Source: Dirofilaria immitis
Lineage: Eukaryota > Nematoda > Chromadorea > Rhabditida > Onchocercidae
Direction: 5' to 3'
DNA: 64,000 nucleotides
NCBI GenBank assembly: GCA_024305405.1
Contig: JAKNDB010000087.1
Coordinates: 8,744,501 to 8,808,500 of the forward strand
Under the pieces are notes generated by a model that made no database searches, was not told the DNA's origin, and was given only the letters and a program-made list of their open reading frames with translations. Each line of letters begins with the position of its first letter. Position 1 is the first letter of the stretch. Shown here in pieces: positions 53,401-64,000 of this stretch. The translations under genes were made by a program, and so were the position numbers.

Positions 53401-54861
53401 CAATCGATGTTTTTGTAACAATCGATCCTGAGAAATGGGATATTGATATGAAGGAAATTATGGGTGACTCATATGGTGTGAGATCGAAGCGTCCGATCAA
53501 AATGAGCAAGAGTAATCGTGAGAAAGTGAAAGTAAATATTTATTTGCAAAAACTGAAAAAATTTTTCAGTTGTACTGAGGTGTTCATTCGTATCAAAAAT
53601 TCAATTGTTGCAAAAAATTCCAAACTTTTAAAGAATATAAATGAAAAAATCCAATTATATTAATTTAAACTTTCATTTGACAAAAGATGTTCCTATTTTT
53701 TCGTTACCATCTCTGATATATATTAATTTGTAACAGAATTTGTTAGAACTCTTTGAACCACATTTTTTCTCTAATTGAATAAGGGTTGTGTAAAATACTA
53801 TCCATCTGAAGAAATCAGTTTTGATCAGATATTATCGCAGTATTATCATAAGGAGTATTTAAACTTTCAAACATTTCTTATTATTTTTTTGCAGCTCTTC
53901 GTTGGATTTGAATACGAATGTCCACGAGGACATCGATTTATGATCCAAGATGTGCATGCTAACACTCGAGGAAAATAGCACCGAATTCTAAAGTATTTTT
54001 TTTTACTTTAATGTTCTGAGATTTATGACTTAAAAATTTCCTTCTTCGAGGAAGAAAAATAGTAAATTTTAAATTATCATTGTCATTTTATTTTGTAGTC
54101 ATCAATAGCAAATTAATTTTAATACAGCAATTAATTTTAATAATCATTTTATAGCAATTTTAAGGTTAAGTGTTCTATTAATCTGTGAGTGTGGTTTTGT
54201 TTTTTTAATGCAGTTTTCGGGAGATTGAGGTTGAGCGTGTTACGAAATTAAATTCATATCATATTATACTTCGTGTGTATTAACCAGCTTTTCATCTTAA
54301 TCTTAATGTTATGGAAAAAAAAACCTTCAATCTTCCCTTTTCTGTTTAATTATAAGAGCAATTCTTCAGGAATCGGGATCAGCTTTGATTCGTTCAGATT
54401 TACCTCTGTGGACAAAATGTACATGTCGTCGAATGCCTCAAGTAAATGCTCAGTTAATGCGACTCCATGTAGTTACTCCTAAAGCTCCGGTTACTGTCAT
54501 CTTGAATCCTCGTGTTCAGGTTAATTTTTATTCGCCATTCTCACAAATAAACTAAAGGACTTTTAATATTTATTTATTATGAAAATATATATATAGATTC
54601 TTTTTAATACAAATATATATTCGTATTATCTAATATATCTGGTTAAATTGCTGAATCATATATTTCTAGCCAACACTGAAAGAACCAATATATCATACTG
54701 GAGAAGCGCCAATACATCTGGAATGGGCACGTTACTATATTCTACGTTTCCCTTACATTTATGCTGGATCACATGGAGCTGTTCAACGATCCAATGAAGC
54801 CACAGTGTCAGGTAAATTGCTGGCGAATTGTGTTGAAGTGCAGTACATACCGATGCATTAA
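47425..54861 (+). CDS. smg-8: SMG-8, subunit of the SMG1 kinase complex (NMD)
   Basis: SMG8 binds SMG1 with SMG9 and restrains UPF1 phosphorylation in nonsense-mediated mRNA decay. Exons: 47425-47614, 47999-48117, 48403-48705, 48994-49076, 49170-49320, 49760-49867, 50026-50150, 50508-50625, 50837-50989, 51126-51206, 51504-51635, 51828-52059, 52217-52306, 52432-52690, 52740-52929, 52997-53046, 53129-53227, 53337-53531, 53895-53951, 54370-54519, 54670-54861; about 1025 residues (human 991). Matches include RRVVVVGIVGKAS (N-terminal GTPase-like domain), STLFLHLSGYGDL, SHLLIYMEPGCRFD, the cysteine motif TCNCGHSQALRNDPF, an acidic middle, FVGFEYECPRGHRFM, QLMRLHVVTPKAP and LRFPYIYAG before the stop. 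Exon 52432-52690 is one base short of phase, probably at CCC 52623-52625. The 53129-53227 exon matches the family in a frame its neighbours do not share, so further small indels or different splice sites are likely there. Confidence 0.92.
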
Positions 54862-57382
54862 TGTTATAGCTTGTTTGTATTTGCCGTTCTTACTCTATTT
54901 GTTTTGATTTTTTTGTAAAGACTATAATTACCATTATCATTCACTGAGTGATAATGGGAAAGGACTTGAAATGATTTTTTTCGGAGGTTTTTGTATTAGG
55001 ATGGAAAATTTGTTTCGGTATATAAATTAAGGTCGTCAAAGTTTTTTGTTTAAGTTAGAGTGCGTGCATTTTGAAAAAGTATTTTTATATACCATATCTT
55101 TTCTCTATAAATCGTCATTGCATATTATGATTTGACTGATAAATAAATACTAATCAAATATGATCGATAGCATTAAATTAAATTTGGAGTAAAATTACTG
55201 AAAAAATATCTGATTTTAGCAAACGAATATTAATTTATTTTGATATCTAAATATAGAACAAGTAAGATAAAAATATGAGATAATAGAGGAGAAAAGTTGG
55301 AAATGAAGAAACAAAAAAATGAAAATAAAACTAAAAATGGATAATTCCCTTCTTATTACGCTTTTTTCAATAAAAGCATATATGGCGAATTATGGTGAGA
55401 ACTTGGGAATAAAGATTATTTTGATAGCAAATTGCTGGGATATTTCAGGCTTAGATGTTTTTATGATTTTAAATTTTGGTTTCCTTCAAATTATAGAGCT
55501 CGGATTTCTCTGATAAAGAATAATATGTAAATATTGTATGCATTTCAATTCAAAAAAGCAGTTGATATGCATCATGGATAAAACATTTTTAAAATATTGT
55601 CAGTAGAATTTGGAAAAAACTTTCAACCACTTATTATCAATAAATGATCAGTCACGATGAAAATACTGAAACATGAAGTACTGTGGCTTTTTCAATAACA
55701 CTTTATCATCAGTTCAATAAAAAGTAGTACAAGACTGGCTTACAATGAATTTGAATAAAGCACTTCAGAATAGTCTCTTCAAAAGGTTAATCGGGTTGGA
55801 TCATTATCGACAGAACTTTAGAAGTTTCTTGATAAGGACGAAAAGAAGCAGCACCATTGCTGATCTAAACAAGGAAAAAAGACCTTTTTGGAATATTGAA
55901 GTTTTTACTGATAGGTGCGTGCTGTGTACTGTGGGCATAAGTGCAAGCTTCATGCTCCGCAGCGTGAATACGTGCTGCATGCATACTATGCAGTAAAGGT
56001 GCGTGTCGTATTGCTCAATAAGTGTATAAATTGCTGCTTTTCTTGCATAGTTAAATATTTTGTTTTCATTTTTTCCGCTATTCAAAATAAATTTACCTGG
56101 CAAATATATATATATATATATATATTTGAAGTATGAGCATTTTTTAGAGGAAGCCGTTAGCATTTCCAACATTTTAAATTTCTATAAAGCCATTTCCTGC
56201 TGATTCAACGAGATTATTGCCGATTTTCTAATTTTCAACTAAGCATAAAATAGATTTGTTTTTATAAAGTATCATCCTTGACTTTATCCTTGGTTTAATG
56301 ATTTGAAAATATATAATTAGGGAAATATTATCAGTTTTGTATCAGTGAAGTATTAAAAGTTTTTTTTTGGAAAATGATTTCTTCCAAATTAAGTAATCCA
56401 ATCACTTTAACGTCTATTGAATCGGTATTCGTATAATTATTTATATTGATACGCATTTCTTGTCACTAGGCTCGATCATCATTTGCTAATGATAAAAGAA
56501 TCCTACTACAATTAGGAATGTAATTTAATAAAAGGAAAGATTGATTTTTGAAATCATCAACTAACAGATAAAGAAGAAAAGAAAGTGAAATGTATCCTTA
56601 TGAGAGGAGTTCAAACATACAAAAAAGGCGTTATTCGTATGTATATTCTAGTATTAGCAAATAATTTAAAAGATTTTTTCTTTAAACTTTTTCAAGATTT
56701 TGAACTTTTCCGTGAATATGATTTTAAATAAGAAATTTTGTCATGTGAAATTACTTGGCTGAATAAAATAATTTTAATTTTCCGCTATTTTTAGGCAATG
56801 ATCTATCTAGATATGGCTTGCTTGGAATTTCGGCATTTTTAATTTTCAAGATAATTTAGATCAGATAGGTTTTGTCAATTCCTATTAGGAATTGAATAAT
56901 TTGTATTTAATTTATATGCATAAAACATCTTGTTTATTTGTCACTTATTGTTTTCTGAAATTATAGTGTTAAAATAATTAATAAAGGTTTTGCAATGACT
57001 CATTAAAGATTAAATGAGCTTTTTTCTCATATAAAGTTTAATTTATTTTAAGCAATCAATTCCTCAAATTAATTTTCAGTACATTTCAAATAATCCAATT
57101 AATAGTGAAACCTTGAAATTATTTCATTTAAATGGTAAAATATGCTATTTAACTATTACAGGTGATTAGTCCTGGAGACTTTTATAATTCCTGTCAATAA
57201 ATTAAGCGACATACCCTAATTTTCAATCTAAATAATTTCTGATTTCTTGTTTATTCAGATAATTCCGTTTCTAAAGCACCATATTTTAATAATATAAAAA
57301 TTGCATATATAAATTCGAAAGAATATTATTACACAAAAAAAATCAGTATTCACAGATCAACCACTGACAACGTATTAATATG
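54862..57382. other. Convergent spacer between smg-8 and the ZP gene
   Basis: 2.5 kb, AT-rich, with an AT dinucleotide run (56104-56125). Overlapping open frames on both strands around 55745-56172 have no family resemblance. No other structure recognised. Confidence 0.5.
56104..56125 (+). repeat. AT dinucleotide run
   Basis: (TA)n tract of about 22 bases in the 3' spacer between two converging genes. Confidence 0.9.
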
Positions 57383-60300
57383 TTATGAATTATATTTAAT
57401 GATAGAAGCAGCAACAATTCTTACTGTAATAGTAATTAGAAATGTAGCACTTGCAACAATGCATACAAATCGAGTTATTGTCAAACAATACTGTAACGAT
57501 TTATCGGATAATGATGGATTCAAAATTCGCTGCTCTAATCCCAATCCTACAAATAAATTTTAACATTAAGAATAACAAATATGATTAATACAAATTTGAC
57601 ACTTGGATATATTTTGTAAACGAATTGAATAAATAAAACTTTCTTATTTAACTTAATATATTTATTTTTTACAACTGTCAATAAACAAGTATGTGTTAAT
57701 GACTGTTAAATTAAAAAATTTAAAAAAAATGGATTCTTTAATTTCAATGAGAAAAAAAACAAACTGATAAAGAAACTTGTAAAAGATAAAAATTCTTTGC
57801 AATACCTTTTCTCCGGTTGTTCTTTTAGAGCTAATTTTTGACTTCATAATTGGGAAAGAAATATTTTTAAAGTTGATAACAGATTAACTTCACTTTTATT
57901 ATTTTATAAAAAAAAAAAAATTGGGTAAATGAGAAGCATTTAACAGAATGTATCATCAAACATGGAATTTTTCAAATTTATAATAATAACAGCAAAAATT
58001 ACTGATTTTTGACAGTTTTGAGAAGAGTAATAAGATCAACTTTGGTGATGAATAATAACTTATGGCATTAATCACATTCATATTACAATATGGTATACAT
58101 TTCTCTGATTAAATTTTCCAATGATTATCCTAGCATAATCAATCAAAAAGATCATAGATAATTTTAGCGCTATACCTTGAGCAGAATCATCCAGATCAAT
58201 GACATTGATTCTCGACGTTCGAAGAATCAGGTTTTCTCTATTAACATTGGGCAGCTGACGAAGTTTTCGTCTACTATTAATGCATTTTGGTGGCTATAAA
58301 ATGAAATATTTGATTAACAAGAATTATTGAATTATATAAATATTTGCTTATCAACTAATTTAGAATTACTGAATTAGAATATCTCATCTATTTGTCAATA
58401 ATTCAAAATCCAGAATGCATTGCTGTTATTAGTGTTATTTCGTTAATTAAAAAGACTCAGCAAATGTAAATTTGTTGTTCAGAAAATAACGAGAAATAGG
58501 TAAGAATAAGGAAATACAAATAAAGAAGTAACATATTTTTTTGTAGAATAGCAACTTCAACATAATTAAGTTTCAAGAATTCATCTTTAAATAAAAACAC
58601 ACTTATAAGTTTAGTATTAGTATATCAGCTTAAAAATTTAAACTGTTACTAGTGATAATACTAATTTAATAAATATGAATTTTATTAAGAGCTGCGATAA
58701 CTTTTATAGTTAAACAAAACAATAACTTTCCTAATCCTAATTCTGTTAAATTACTGATTTTCTCAAAACTACACTTGTAAAAAGCCGAAATAATTTACAA
58801 TACACCGTATGATCAAATTATTTTTAACATGATTGATCATTTCCTAATAAACAAATGTTACGATGTCTAATTTAATGAATCATTTTGTTTAATTCTTCTC
58901 TTCGTTCCCTATAACAAATCTTACGTACAATGATTAAAATATTAAAATCTGTGCCAATTGTATGAAGTGTTATGACGATTGAAGAATCCGTTTTGTGCAT
59001 ATTTCAATATTGTCCATCTCTTATTCTTTGTTTTAACAATTGAACTCCACTTAAAAGGCCAATGATCATCGACACAGAAATAAGCTTCTCACGGTTAGCT
59101 ACGTGTTTCACGCGTGTTTTACGCAATGGTTACTGAGTCAAACAACAATCATTCATTTTTTCGCACGTATTCTATTCGGCTATTCAATTTGGTTATCATT
59201 CTGTTGCTCGTATCATTTTTATCCCTCATGTTAATCTTCAATTTTATTTGTGTCGTCAAGATTTCTAATCAAATGTATCCCGTTCAACGTAGTTAGTACC
59301 GGATAAAATTCATCACCATCGATTGCATTTACATTTGGAGGCTTAACTACTCAAGTTTGAGATTACAACAAAGGAAGTTGTTACCTAAACATATCTGTCG
59401 TAAAAATTAATTTTTCTGCAGCACTAATAATTCAATTTTTATTTTAAAAAATGTTAAAATTAAGAAAAGAAGAGAAAATTATAAATAATGAAGAGGGAAG
59501 TAGTATATTCTATCTCTAAATTTAATTTTACAGGCATTGATTTTCCCGAAAGGTAATTTTTATTTTTCAAAATTGTGCATAAAACAAATGTTTGCAGAAT
59601 TTTGATTTGGTGTATTTAATCAAGAAAATTAAAGTTTGTATTATTTAAATTCTTATTTTGAAATTTATATTAAGGCATCGGGAATAAATAAGAGATAAAT
59701 ATTGCAAGAGTTTATAGCAATATGTCTATTATCTTGACTCACTCTATTCTTGAAGGTTGCAAACAACGAACTTAATTCTTTTCTTCGATTATCATGGTAA
59801 GTGATAATGATTTTTTATGACAACAACTTAGTTAATCTAAATTAATTCTTTATTTATATTTAACTAAATTTATTTCTATGCAAAATTAAGGAATAAATCC
59901 GCGCATGTTATTTAAATTATTTCGAAATCTAATTCAGTTTAACCGAATCCAAAAAAACTAGTGGTACTTCAAAATATTTTGTTAATTTAACAACTGAAGT
60001 TGTACTGAAATTGACCTATAGTATGACAAACTTCCTTAATAATTATCAAAATTATTCAAACTGAATCGTTCATAAAGTTCACAAAATAAAAGCTTACTAT
60101 AATTGATTTGCAATCTCGTTGATCTCGTAAACAAACGAAAATTTCACATCGAAAAGCAATTTCAGAACGATCGGGAAATTTGAAAATAGGTGCTTGTATT
60201 TTTACAGACAGTAAGTCTGGTGAATATCGTAGATTTGGTAAAATATACGGATCCAATGTACATCTCAAAATATAACTTTGTTCAACAAAGGAAATATGTT

Positions 60301-62341
60301 TAAACTATTTTAAGGCAATAATAGAAGAAAACAATTCCGCCATTGTCTATCTATTTAATTTTCTTTCAATTACAAGATATATTATGACAGTTTGATAAAC
60401 TGCCATTTCAGCCTGTATACGATTATAGTCATGAAATATGCAATGCCTAAATTAAAAGAGAGTTACGATATGCGATGTCTGCATTAATAAAAGGTCAAGT
60501 AAAATGGATCCGTGAATATCTCGAGATTGTTGTAGATGAATCAGATTACAAACGATATTATGACAATTAGATCTTGTTATTTCAGCTTATACGTTGTGAT
60601 GACGAAACATACGGTAGCTATATTAAGAGAAAGTTATAATTTACGCTGTCTTCATAATGATAGGATCAAATGCATAAACTTGAAAAATATTTAATAATAG
60701 CGACATTTTTGTATCAAAAGTTCTACAAATATTAAACTAATTTGATGTTTTCCTTTTATGCATATTATATTTTTTACACAAGGGAGGAATTAGAAAACAT
60801 GCAGTTTAAATAATTGAAAAATATCATCTTAACAATATCATATTATCATTTTGATTTGCACATTCGATGCAAATTCAAGAGAATTTGATAAGGCTAACCC
60901 ATGTTCATCGATAACACGAATTCTAGAGTTGTCATTTGATTCTGCATAACAATTTTTTACCAACATTGCATGAATTCCTGAAATTTTCTTTTGAATTAGT
61001 TCTAAAAAATAACGAGAAAATACGGAAATTAGAAATCAATACAAAAATATTTTGCTGAAACTTATATAGTAAATAAACTTTAATATGGAAAATTTTTTAG
61101 AAAATTTAGAGCAATGATTGTCAGTAATCGAAAGTTAATTTTAATTTTACAAATAATTTTAAGTATCATATAAAATATCTACGAAATTTGTTTAAAGGAC
61201 TGTTTAGTTTAATTTGATTTCTGATTTCAAAATTTTCAAATGTGCTTATATCATAATCAATTTAAAATATTTTTCGTTAACCTTTAAAGGGGCTATGGCA
61301 AATCCATTCATGCTCAACAAGCTCACCAACTCGAACATTCGTGATTATTTTTCCGGAAGGACTCTTAACCGCATAATAGCATTTTGGCGAATTGATTTTC
61401 GATTCGACCTCTACACTTGATGGCATACTGGAAAATTTTGAAGCAACTCTTTTAACAGAAAATTGATTTACATCGATTTACATCTACAGAAGGCTATTCA
61501 TGGAATAAAACGATGCGTGAAATATAATTTTTGGTCAGCATGATGAACCTTTTTGTCTACATTTAATTTCGCTGATTTTATATACCACAGTGAATAATCT
61601 GATAATTTGGATAATTTCAACATGAGCAAATGCAGGATTGATTATTTTTTCTAGAAAAATTTTTATTGGAAATTTTCGATCTTTTTTAGAAAAAACTAAC
61701 CTAACATTTAAATCAGCATCTACTGCCTTATTATCTTCCATGTATGCACACTGAATACGAAATGCTCGATCGAGTTTGGTAAGCAAATTTTGATGAAAGC
61801 TAACAACAACTGTTAGAGACAAAAGTACTGCTCGAGGTTTTATCTGAAAAGAAAAATGATAAATGTGACAATTCGATTCTCACCCCATAAAAATATTCTT
61901 CCAAAGAATTTAAGACAATAAAACTTGAAACACTGATTATTAAGTTAACAGTATTCCTCTTTACTTTTTTAACATTTCAAATCTCAATTGCTTGTTATTT
62001 AATGTCATGCATTTGCCAGTTCTGTTCTTTTTCTTTTTTTTGCATAGGAAAATGATTTAATCATTTAATAAAACGACTAATAAGCATTTTGTTTTTTGAA
62101 GACGACAAATTTTGTTTCAGACATTATTTGATCACAAATTAAGTATCTTAAAAATTATGAGAACTATTTTTAGCTAATGATGTTTATACTTAATGATTTT
62201 ATTTTACACTGTTCTTGACCTTCTTATTTCTGTGGATCATTTCACTTCAAATTTTCGCTTGATTGATGCGTTCATAAATGGTTAGTAAATTTATTGACTT
62301 TCTTTCCAGCATTTCAATACAAAGAGATAATAAGAGCTTTT

Positions 62342-62374
<33 letters not shown>

Positions 62375-63180
62375 TTTTTTAACTCAAATTTTTATTCAAA
62401 ATAAAGCATGATGCATCCATAAAACGTGAATTCATTTCTTTTGAAAAACTTTCTCTGCTGCTCAAAAAAGATTCGTTTAATAAAAAATTTATAATTTTAT
62501 CTAGGATTCAGAGGTCAAAAACTTTTACAAAAAAATTTTGCAATAAAAAAAAAAATTTTATAGTTCAATCACATTACGTTTTATTATCATAAATTTAAAA
62601 AGCAAAAATTACTGGTGTAAAAATTAATTAAACTCATATAATATCAATACTGCAAAAATTAATCGAACTTTTATAAGCAATTTAAATAGTTTACAATTTT
62701 CAATCTCAAGGCTTAAGCTTAGGCTTAGGGTTCGATCGTCAAGAAATAAAAAAAAATAGACGATCACTTATAATTGGATTTAAAAAATATGACAGTTTAA
62801 GATTGACAATTTGACAGCCTATACAAAGAGATAGAAGCATAAATAAATAAATGAAACAATAGCATACCTGTTGCTCATATTTGGTGTTACAGGTGCCAAG
62901 TTTAATATTCAAATCAACAATACTTTCTATAGCTTTTCGCTGCCTCTCAACCTTAGTTTCATCTCGACATATTGGACATGGTGGACAATGAGGCGCTGTT
63001 GAAGTTTCTTCAAATATTGAATTGCCATATTCATGATTATTATCGAAATCAGATTGTTTTGATGAGTGACGTTTTGTCGTAACAATCGTTGATCGATAAT
63101 CTAAAGAAGCAGGTTTATTAAAATTATTTATTGATCGTTTTCTTCTAGTAGAATCATTTTTCAGTCATATATCTGATTGC
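57383..63180 (-). CDS. Cuticlin-like ZP-domain membrane protein, 5' end not resolved
   Basis: ZP-module proteins polymerise into cuticle or apical extracellular matrix in nematodes. Exons, high to low: 63180-62868, 61843-61701, 61427-61282, 60977-60899, 60263-60098, 58293-58176, 57546-57383 (~375 residues visible). Signature pieces: DLNIKLGTC, VVVSFHQNLLTKLDRAFRIQCAYME, VGELVEHEWICHSP, GIHAMLVKNCYAE, VIDEHGCTLDPYILPNLRY, FKFPDRSEIAFRCEIFVC and PPKC, then a basic stretch (RRKLRQ) and a C-terminal membrane helix (FVCIVASATFLITITV) ending at the stop. A secreted N terminus is expected but no signal-peptide exon was found to 64000. The first exon needs one more base in the T5 run 63157-63161 to open its frame. 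It carries an unusual Cys/Pro cluster (HCPPCPIC) before the ZP core. Which cuticlin paralogue it is remains unclear. Confidence 0.85.
62342..62373 (+). repeat. CT/AT compound microsatellite
   Basis: CTCTCT run passing directly into TATATA, inside the second recognised intron of the ZP gene (61844-62867). Confidence 0.9.
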
Positions 63181-64000
63181 CTAAAAACAAATTGTTAATT
63201 CGCAGTCGATTCTTAGTTTTAAAACATTAAAAAAATTCTTATTTGCAGATTATTTTCAAAGAAAACTGTGTTATTAAAACAAGTTGAAGCAGTAAGTAAA
63301 GATATATATTTTGACATGGTAAATTAGTTAGTAAGTTAATTGTCTTTGACATAATAAGCAAATTATTTTCAAAGATAATTGTGCGGTCTTTAATATAATA
63401 AATAAATTTTATTGTAATAAATTTCGAAGCCAATTAAGTGTTATTATTGAGAAAGATAACCAATGATAAATTTATTAGCAACCTTAAGTATTTCATTAGT
63501 TTCATGATCTTCTGTTAACATAGCAAAATATGAAATTCCTTTTTAATTTCAAGATTTTGATTGACTAAAAATTTTCTTATATGAATTCTAGGTTATCTTA
63601 TTTGCTATAGGTTATTCGATATAGATAAACGAAATGAACATAATTTTTTCCTTTTCTTAATAATTCTTCATTTGATTTTAACCAAATTATCTGTTAATTA
63701 GCTTTAGCTAGGTGCTACATTATCTTTCATTTTAGGGCTTTCTTACTGCGAATTGTTGTTTCTAAATTTCTTTCTCTCAATTTAACATTAAAATTGTCTG
63801 CATCGGTAATTGAACTCGTTCTTCGTGAACTTTTGTGCAGTGGTTAAGAAAATACCGTAAATGACGTAGCTTTATTTATTCCTTCTCACGGAACTTTTCT
63901 TTTCCGTCCAGAAGTGATTATAGTTCCAGAAGATTGTAAAATATACTGTATTAATCATATTTATTAAATTCAAATTAAAATCTATTACTTAGCGACCTGA
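63181..64000. other. Upstream part of the ZP gene, no exon assigned
   Basis: AT-rich. It should lead to the missing signal-peptide exon, which may lie beyond the window edge. No convincing Met plus hydrophobic segment joined to the 63180 acceptor was found. Confidence 0.4.

Noticed and set aside
55745..56172. Overlapping plus and minus open frames of 83 and 122 residues
   Set aside because: They are antisense to each other, low in complexity and include the TA microsatellite. No family resemblance or splice signals.
1..64000. Transposons, endosymbiont DNA, tRNA/rRNA genes and CRISPR arrays
   Set aside because: I looked for transposase or reverse-transcriptase motifs, terminal inverted repeats, bacterial-style gene blocks, cloverleaf genes and spaced repeats, and saw none I could support.

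Overview
The window reads as nuclear DNA of a nematode. It is very AT-rich, its genes are split into many short exons, introns end in the nematode acceptor consensus (TTTTCAG and variants), and the encoded proteins match conserved animal families with Caenorhabditis-like features. Several protein details suggest a clade III (spirurid or filarial) worm, but this is an inference from composition and general resemblance, not from a database match. I found no bacterial operon, transposase, reverse transcriptase, tRNA, rRNA or CRISPR array.

Layout from left to right. 820-3918 (-) is a RagA GTPase (raga-1). 5544-11198 (-) is a SAPS-domain regulatory subunit of protein phosphatase 6 (saps-1). 12992-16022 (+) is the U3 processome factor UTP3/SAS10, divergent from saps-1 across a 1.8 kb spacer. 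17590-28407 (-) is the myosin phosphatase targeting subunit (MYPT1, worm mel-11), with ankyrin repeats, a conserved ROCK site and two alternative leucine-zipper terminal exons. 28408-34748 is a long low-complexity, microsatellite-rich stretch. 34749-37247 (-) is a small predicted HD-type metal-dependent phosphohydrolase (COG4339-like). 40378-45867 (+) is a two-pore (K2P) potassium channel whose C-terminal tail carries two fibronectin type III domains. 47425-54861 (+) is SMG-8 of the nonsense-mediated decay kinase complex. 57383-63180 (-) is a cuticlin-like ZP-domain membrane protein whose 5' end is not resolved.

The genes do not form one pathway. Two link to phosphatase scaffolding (PP6 and PP1), one to amino-acid/TORC1 signalling (RagA), one to SMG-1/NMD control, one to ribosome biogenesis, one to membrane excitability and one to cuticle or apical matrix.

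Across almost every gene, an otherwise well-conserved exon loses frame at a short homopolymer, and adding one base restores family homology and splice phase. I count about a dozen sites. I read these as assembly indels (uncorrected long reads) rather than pseudogenes, but raw reads must decide. Items most worth a second look are the K2P-FN3 fusion, the duplicated terminal exons of the MYPT gene, the degenerate HD dyad, the GC-AG intron in raga-1 and the 300-nt stop-free insert in saps-1.
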